Assembly: GCF_020042665.1 (NCBI RefSeq)
Contig: NZ_CP083376.1
Location: forward strand, 2,020,001-2,084,000
Source of the DNA: Pseudoxanthomonas sp. X-1
GTDB lineage: Bacteria; Pseudomonadota; Gammaproteobacteria; Xanthomonadales; Xanthomonadaceae
Reading direction: 5' to 3'
Length of the DNA: 64,000 nucleotides
Of this stretch, positions 60,549 through 64,000 are shown piece by piece. Every line of letters begins with the position of its first letter. The first letter of the stretch is position 1. The notes under the pieces are model-generated. The model made no database searches. It saw nothing but the letters and a program-made list of their open reading frames with translations, and had not been told where the DNA came from. Position numbers and translations under genes: made by a program.

Positions 60549-62915
60549 ATGAAGCGCTTAAAGAGCGGGTCCCTTTCGTTGCAACGCTTTGCAGTCCTGT
60601 TGCGCTGGGGTCTGGTGCTACTGCTCGTGGCGCTGCTGGTCCTGGACTTCGCCTTCCCGCCGCCGCTGCCGAAGGCGCGCGAGACCAGCACGCTGGTGGT
60701 GGCCCGCGACGGCACCCCGCTGCGGGCCTTCGCCGATCGCGACGGGGTATGGCGCTACCCGGCCTCGCCCGAAGGGGTCTCGCCGCTGTACCTGCAGGCG
60801 CTGCTGACCTACGAGGACCGCTGGTTCTGGCGGCATCCGGGCGTCAATCCGTGGGCGCTGCTGCGTGCGGGCGGGCAGATGTTGCGGCGCGGGCGGATCG
60901 TCTCGGGCGGCTCGACGCTGACCATGCAGGTCGCGCGCATCCTCGACCCGCACACGCGCACGCCCTGGGGCAAGGCCAAGCAGCTGCTGCGCGCCCTGCA
61001 GCTGGAGGCGCACCTGAGCAAGCGGCAGATCCTGGACCTGTACCTGGAGCGCGCGCCGTTCGGCGGCACCATCGAGGGCGTGGAGGCCGCCAGCTGGGCC
61101 TACCTGGGCAAGCCGGCCGCGCGGCTGTCGCATGCCGAGGCCGCGCTGCTGGCGGTGCTGCCGCAGTCGCCCAGCCGGCTGCGACCGGACCGCAATCCGC
61201 AGGCGGCGCGGGTGGCGCGCGACAAGGTGCTGGCACGCATGGTCGCCCTCGGCGTGTGGACCCAGGCGCAGGTGGACGATGCGCGTATCGAACCGGTGGT
61301 CGCACGCGCGCTGCAGCCGCCGCTGAGCGCCGCGTTGCTGGCCGAACGGCTGCACCAGCAGCAGCCGCGCGCCGCGCGCATCGTCTCCACCCTGGACGCC
61401 GACCTGCAGCGCACGCTGGAACAGCGCGTCACCGCCTATTTCTCCAACCTGCCCGAACGCACCTCGGCGGCGCTGCTGGTGGTGGACAACACGACGATGG
61501 AGGCACGCGCCTACGTCGGCTCGGTGCAGTTCGGCGATGCCAGGCGTCTGGGCCATGTGGACATGGTGCAGGCCTGGCGCTCGCCGGGCTCGACGCTCAA
61601 GCCCTTCCTGTACGGATTGGCGCTGGACGACGGGCTGATCCATTCGGAGACCCTACTGATCGATGCGCCGCAGGGCTTCGGCGGCTACCGGCCGGGGAAC
61701 TTCGATGCCGCCTTCAACGGGCCGGTCGGGGCCGCAGAGGCGCTGCGCCTGTCGCTCAACGTGCCGGCGGTGGACGTGCTGGACCACGTCGGCCCGGCAC
61801 GCTTCGCCGCGCGGCTGGCCAACGGCGGCATCGCGCTGCGCTTTCCGCGCGGCACCGCCCCCAACCTGGCGATGATCCTGGGCGGCACCGGCGCACGGCT
61901 GGAGGATCTGGTCGGCGCCTTCGCCGCGTTCAACCGCGACGGGCTGGCAGGACGCGTGCGCTACCGGCCGGAGGACCCGGTCTCCGATCGCCGGCTGCTC
62001 TCGCCCGGCGCGGCCTGGATCATCCGCCAGGTGCTGCAGGACAACCCGCGGCCCGGCGAGAGCGTGGGCACCTTCGACACCGGCGGCCGCCCGCGGGTGG
62101 CCTGGAAGACCGGCACCAGCTACGGCTACCGCGACGCCTGGGCGATCGGCGGCACGCGCCGCTACACCGTCGGCGTGTGGGTCGGCCGGCCGGACGGCAC
62201 GCCGCTGCCCGGCCAGTACGGAGCGGTGACCGCGCTGCCGCTGATGTTCGAGGTGATCGACAGCCTGCCCCGCGCGCGCGGCGAGGCGATGGCGATCCCG
62301 CCCCCGGCCAGCGTGGCCCAGGCCGAGGTGTGCTGGCCGCTGGGCCTGCCGCCCGACCCGCAGGCGCCGCAGCTGTGCCAGCGCCGGATGCAGGCCTGGA
62401 CGCTGGACGGCAACGTGCCGCCGACCTTCGCCGAACGCGATGCGCGGCTGTGGCGCGCGGGGCGGGAGACCTTCCAGCGCGATGCCGGCAGCGGCCAGCG
62501 GCTGTCGGCCGACTGCACGCGGCCGCACCTCGCGCAGGACGCGAGCCTGGCGCGCTGGCCCGCGCTGGCCTCGCCCTGGCTGAGCGTGGCCGAGCGCCGC
62601 GCCGCGCAGCTGCCGCCGCTGGCGCCGGACTGCGCGCCGGATGGGCGCGAGGCCAGCGCCGCGCTGCGCATCGAGGGCCTCAACGACGGCGCCACCCTGG
62701 CGCGGGCGCCTGGCAGCGACAAGCCGGCCAGCGTGCACCTGCGCGCCCTGGGCACCGAGACCGAGGTGCAATGGCTGCTGGACGGCCGCTGGATCGGCCT
62801 GACCCGCGGCACGCGCGGTTTCGAGCACGGCTTCGAGCAGCCGGGCGAGCACACGCTGACCGCGCTGGCCGACAGCGGCGCGTGGAGCACGCTGCGGTTC
62901 CGTGTGCTGCGGTAG
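60549..62915 (+). CDS. pbpC: penicillin-binding protein 1C
   Basis: 788 residues. A membrane anchor (LLRWGLVLLLVALLVLDFAF) precedes the glycosyltransferase domain (YEDRWFWRHPGVNPWALLRA, then GGSTLTMQVAR). The transpeptidase motifs follow: SPGSTLKP (SxxK), SLN and KTGTSYG. The C-terminal BiPBP_C-type domain ends LRFRVL. It polymerises peptidoglycan; in E. coli PBP1C partners with the alpha-2-macroglobulin, which matches the gene order here. A TTG at 60537 in frame is less likely than the ATG at 60549. Weak ribosome-binding site. Confidence 0.95.
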   Translation: MKRLKSGSLSLQRFAVLLRWGLVLLLVALLVLDFAFPPPLPKARETSTLVVARDGTPLRAFADRDGVWRYPASPEGVSPLYLQALLTYEDRWFWRHPGVNPWALLRAGGQMLRRGRIVSGGSTLTMQVARILDPHTRTPWGKAKQLLRALQLEAHLSKRQILDLYLERAPFGGTIEGVEAASWAYLGKPAARLSHAEAALLAVLPQSPSRLRPDRNPQAARVARDKVLARMVALGVWTQAQVDDARIEPVVARALQPPLSAALLAERLHQQQPRAARIVSTLDADLQRTLEQRVTAYFSNLPERTSAALLVVDNTTMEARAYVGSVQFGDARRLGHVDMVQAWRSPGSTLKPFLYGLALDDGLIHSETLLIDAPQGFGGYRPGNFDAAFNGPVGAAEALRLSLNVPAVDVLDHVGPARFAARLANGGIALRFPRGTAPNLAMILGGTGARLEDLVGAFAAFNRDGLAGRVRYRPEDPVSDRRLLSPGAAWIIRQVLQDNPRPGESVGTFDTGGRPRVAWKTGTSYGYRDAWAIGGTRRYTVGVWVGRPDGTPLPGQYGAVTALPLMFEVIDSLPRARGEAMAIPPPASVAQAEVCWPLGLPPDPQAPQLCQRRMQAWTLDGNVPPTFAERDARLWRAGRETFQRDAGSGQRLSADCTRPHLAQDASLARWPALASPWLSVAERRAAQLPPLAPDCAPDGREASAALRIEGLNDGATLARAPGSDKPASVHLRALGTETEVQWLLDGRWIGLTRGTRGFEHGFEQPGEHTLTALADSGAWSTLRFRVLR

Positions 62916-62985
62916 GGAAGCAGGGGCAGGGGTCAGGGCCGGCGCTGGTCGACCGGGCGCGCATACCGGGATTGAGGCATGTCCT

Positions 62986-63013
62986 AAAGAAAACGCCGGG
63001 CGATGCCCGGCGT
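62986..63013 (-). terminator. terminator of the ferritin-like gene
   Basis: Perfect 9-bp stem ACGCCGGGC / GCCCGGCGT with loop ATC; on the minus strand it is followed by TTTCTTT. It lies 74 bp beyond the ferritin-like stop codon. Confidence 0.85.
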
Positions 63014-63086
63014 CTGTGTGCGAAATCGATTGCCTTGCAGGAGCTGCTTATTGAAACAAGCGTCGGCGATACCCCTGGCCCCGGCC

Positions 63087-63659
63087 TTACTTCCCGATCC
63101 ACCCTTCCAGCATGTCGGCGAATTCGTCGGCGTGCTCCTCTTCCTGCTCCAGGATGCGCTCGAGGATGCGCTTGGTGGTGGTGTCCTTGTCGCCGATGTA
63201 GTTGATCATCTGGCGGTAGCTGTCGATGGCGATGCGCTCGGCGATCAGGTTCTCCTTGACCATATCGCGCAGGTCGCTGCCTTCCTTGTACTCGGCATGC
63301 GAACGCGCGGTCAGGGTGTCCGGGTTGAGGTCCGGTTCGCCGCCGAGCTGGACGATGCGCTCGGCCAGCATGCCGGCGTGGTCCTGCTCCTGCTTGGCGT
63401 GCTCCAGGAACTCGGCCTTGACCGAGTCGGCCAGCATGCCCTTGGCCATGAAGTAGTGGCGGTAGTAGCGCAGCACGCACACGTACTCGGTCGCCAGCGC
63501 CTCGTTGAGCAGCTTGATCACTTCCTTGCGGTCGGCGGTGTAGGAGTCGGTGACCGCGCCGTCCTCGATCTTCTGGCGCGCGTTGGCGCGCAGGGTCTCG
63601 CGGTCGGCCAGGTCGGCGGCCGAGGTGTGGTTGAACTTGGTGGCTGATGTCTTGGACAT
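63087..63659 (-). CDS. ferritin-like (bacterioferritin/DPS-related) protein
   Basis: 190 residues from the ATG at 63659. Four-helix-bundle features: LNEALATEYVCVLRYYRHYF, EFLEHAKQEQDHAGMLAERI with an ExxH pair, and ILEQEEEHADEFADML with the second ExxH. These carboxylates and His form a di-iron site. A start further upstream would run through the next gene in the wrong frame. Family roles are iron storage and detoxification of peroxide-driven iron chemistry. It follows the peroxiredoxin gene by 37 bp on the same strand, so both probably form one operon. Confidence 0.88.
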   Translation of the reverse strand: MSKTSATKFNHTSAADLADRETLRANARQKIEDGAVTDSYTADRKEVIKLLNEALATEYVCVLRYYRHYFMAKGMLADSVKAEFLEHAKQEQDHAGMLAERIVQLGGEPDLNPDTLTARSHAEYKEGSDLRDMVKENLIAERIAIDSYRQMINYIGDKDTTTKRILERILEQEEEHADEFADMLEGWIGK

Positions 63660-63696
63660 TGGCTTGCCTCGCTTGATGGATGTGCGGTGGGAGGGA

Positions 63697-64000
63697 TCAG
63701 TCGGGAAGGTGCTGCAGCACGTAGTCGGCGGAGGAGACCTCGAACTCGCCCGGGTTCTCCACCCAGAGCTGCCTGACCACGCCGTCCTCGGCATAGAGCG
63801 CGTAGCGCTTGGAGCGCAGGCCCATGCCCTGCGCGGCCAGGTCCAGTTCCAGGCCCAGCGCGCGGGCGAAATCGCCGCTGCCATCGGCCAGCAGCTGCAG
63901 TCCTTCGGGCACGTGCTGCGACTCGCCCCAGGCCTTCATCACGAAGGCATCGTTGACCGACACGCAGTACACCTCGATCCCGCGCTTGCGGAACTCTTCG
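63697..64000 (-). CDS. peroxiredoxin, Prx5 type (N-terminus outside window)
   Basis: The last 100 codons are visible. Text such as GIEVYCVSVNDAFVMKAWGE, then MGLRSKRYALYAEDGVVRQL, and a C-terminal LQHLPD identify the Prx5/redoxin family, which reduces peroxides with glutathione or thioredoxin. The peroxidatic Cys should lie outside the window. The pairing with a ferritin-like gene joins peroxide removal with iron binding. Confidence 0.9.
   Translation of the reverse strand, partial: EEFRKRGIEVYCVSVNDAFVMKAWGESQHVPEGLQLLADGSGDFARALGLELDLAAQGMGLRSKRYALYAEDGVVRQLWVENPGEFEVSSADYVLQHLPD

Overview
The window is a high-GC chromosomal segment from a gamma-proteobacterium of the family Xanthomonadaceae (Pseudoxanthomonas, Luteimonas, Stenotrophomonas or Xanthomonas type). 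The evidence is the gene order scpA-scpB-rluB beside yciI-bolA, smc-zipA-ligA, mtnA before gyrA, an Oar-like TonB receptor in a LacI-controlled sugar locus, Gln at GyrA position 83 (known from Stenotrophomonas), and three families of REP-like palindromes with GTAG, GTGGGAGCC and CCCGCG heads. No tRNA, rRNA, CRISPR array, transposase or prophage was recognised. The genus cannot be fixed by eye.

Layout. 1-7.5 kb: a truncated metallo-beta-lactamase DNA exonuclease, a lipoprotein, aidB, a YdeI-like protein, a TetR repressor divergent from a ferredoxin reductase-fatty acid desaturase operon, and a small secreted protein. 8.1-12 kb: dcp peptidase, glutathione peroxidase, and fpr with a probable Fur box. 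12-16.5 kb: scpA-scpB-rluB on the minus strand, then yciI-bolA on the plus strand. 16.6-39.1 kb: a carbohydrate-use region holding a LacI repressor, an Oar-like receptor, a PF10091/GH144-type glucanase lipoprotein, a sugar ABC binding protein with two permeases, and a discoidin-domain glycosidase. It continues with a redox stretch (LLM oxidoreductase, flavin reductase, PQQ-type sugar dehydrogenase), glk-edd-eda, and finally the ABC ATPase that the permease operon lacks. 39.5-50 kb: smc, zipA, a three-gene interruption (TetR, VOC protein, OpgC-like acyltransferase), ligA and epmA. 50-54.7 kb: a DUF3011-like lipoprotein, mtnA and gyrA. 55-64 kb: a bacterial alpha-2-macroglobulin and pbpC with a lower-GC orphan gene between them, then a ferritin-like protein behind a truncated peroxiredoxin.

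How it may work together. The 16.6-39 kb region reads as one pathway. Glucan would cross the outer membrane through the receptor, be cut by the surface or periplasmic glucanase and glycosidase, enter through the ABC importer, and be phosphorylated by glucokinase. The Entner-Doudoroff enzymes Edd and Eda match this location, although the steps from glucose 6-phosphate to 6-phosphogluconate are not encoded here. Three palindromes of the form TGTAAACGTTTACA lie before lacI, before the glucanase-ABC operon, and about 17 kb away before the ATPase gene. They suggest that one LacI regulator controls all parts.

The most unusual sequence structures are: a hairpin repeat inserted in frame into the essential ligA gene; a 266-bp MITE-like element with 31-bp terminal inverted repeats between the ATPase gene and smc; a ten-copy 12-bp tandem repeat immediately before the glycosidase gene; and several genes whose -10 hexamer sits only 6-8 bases before the ATG, suggesting leaderless mRNAs.
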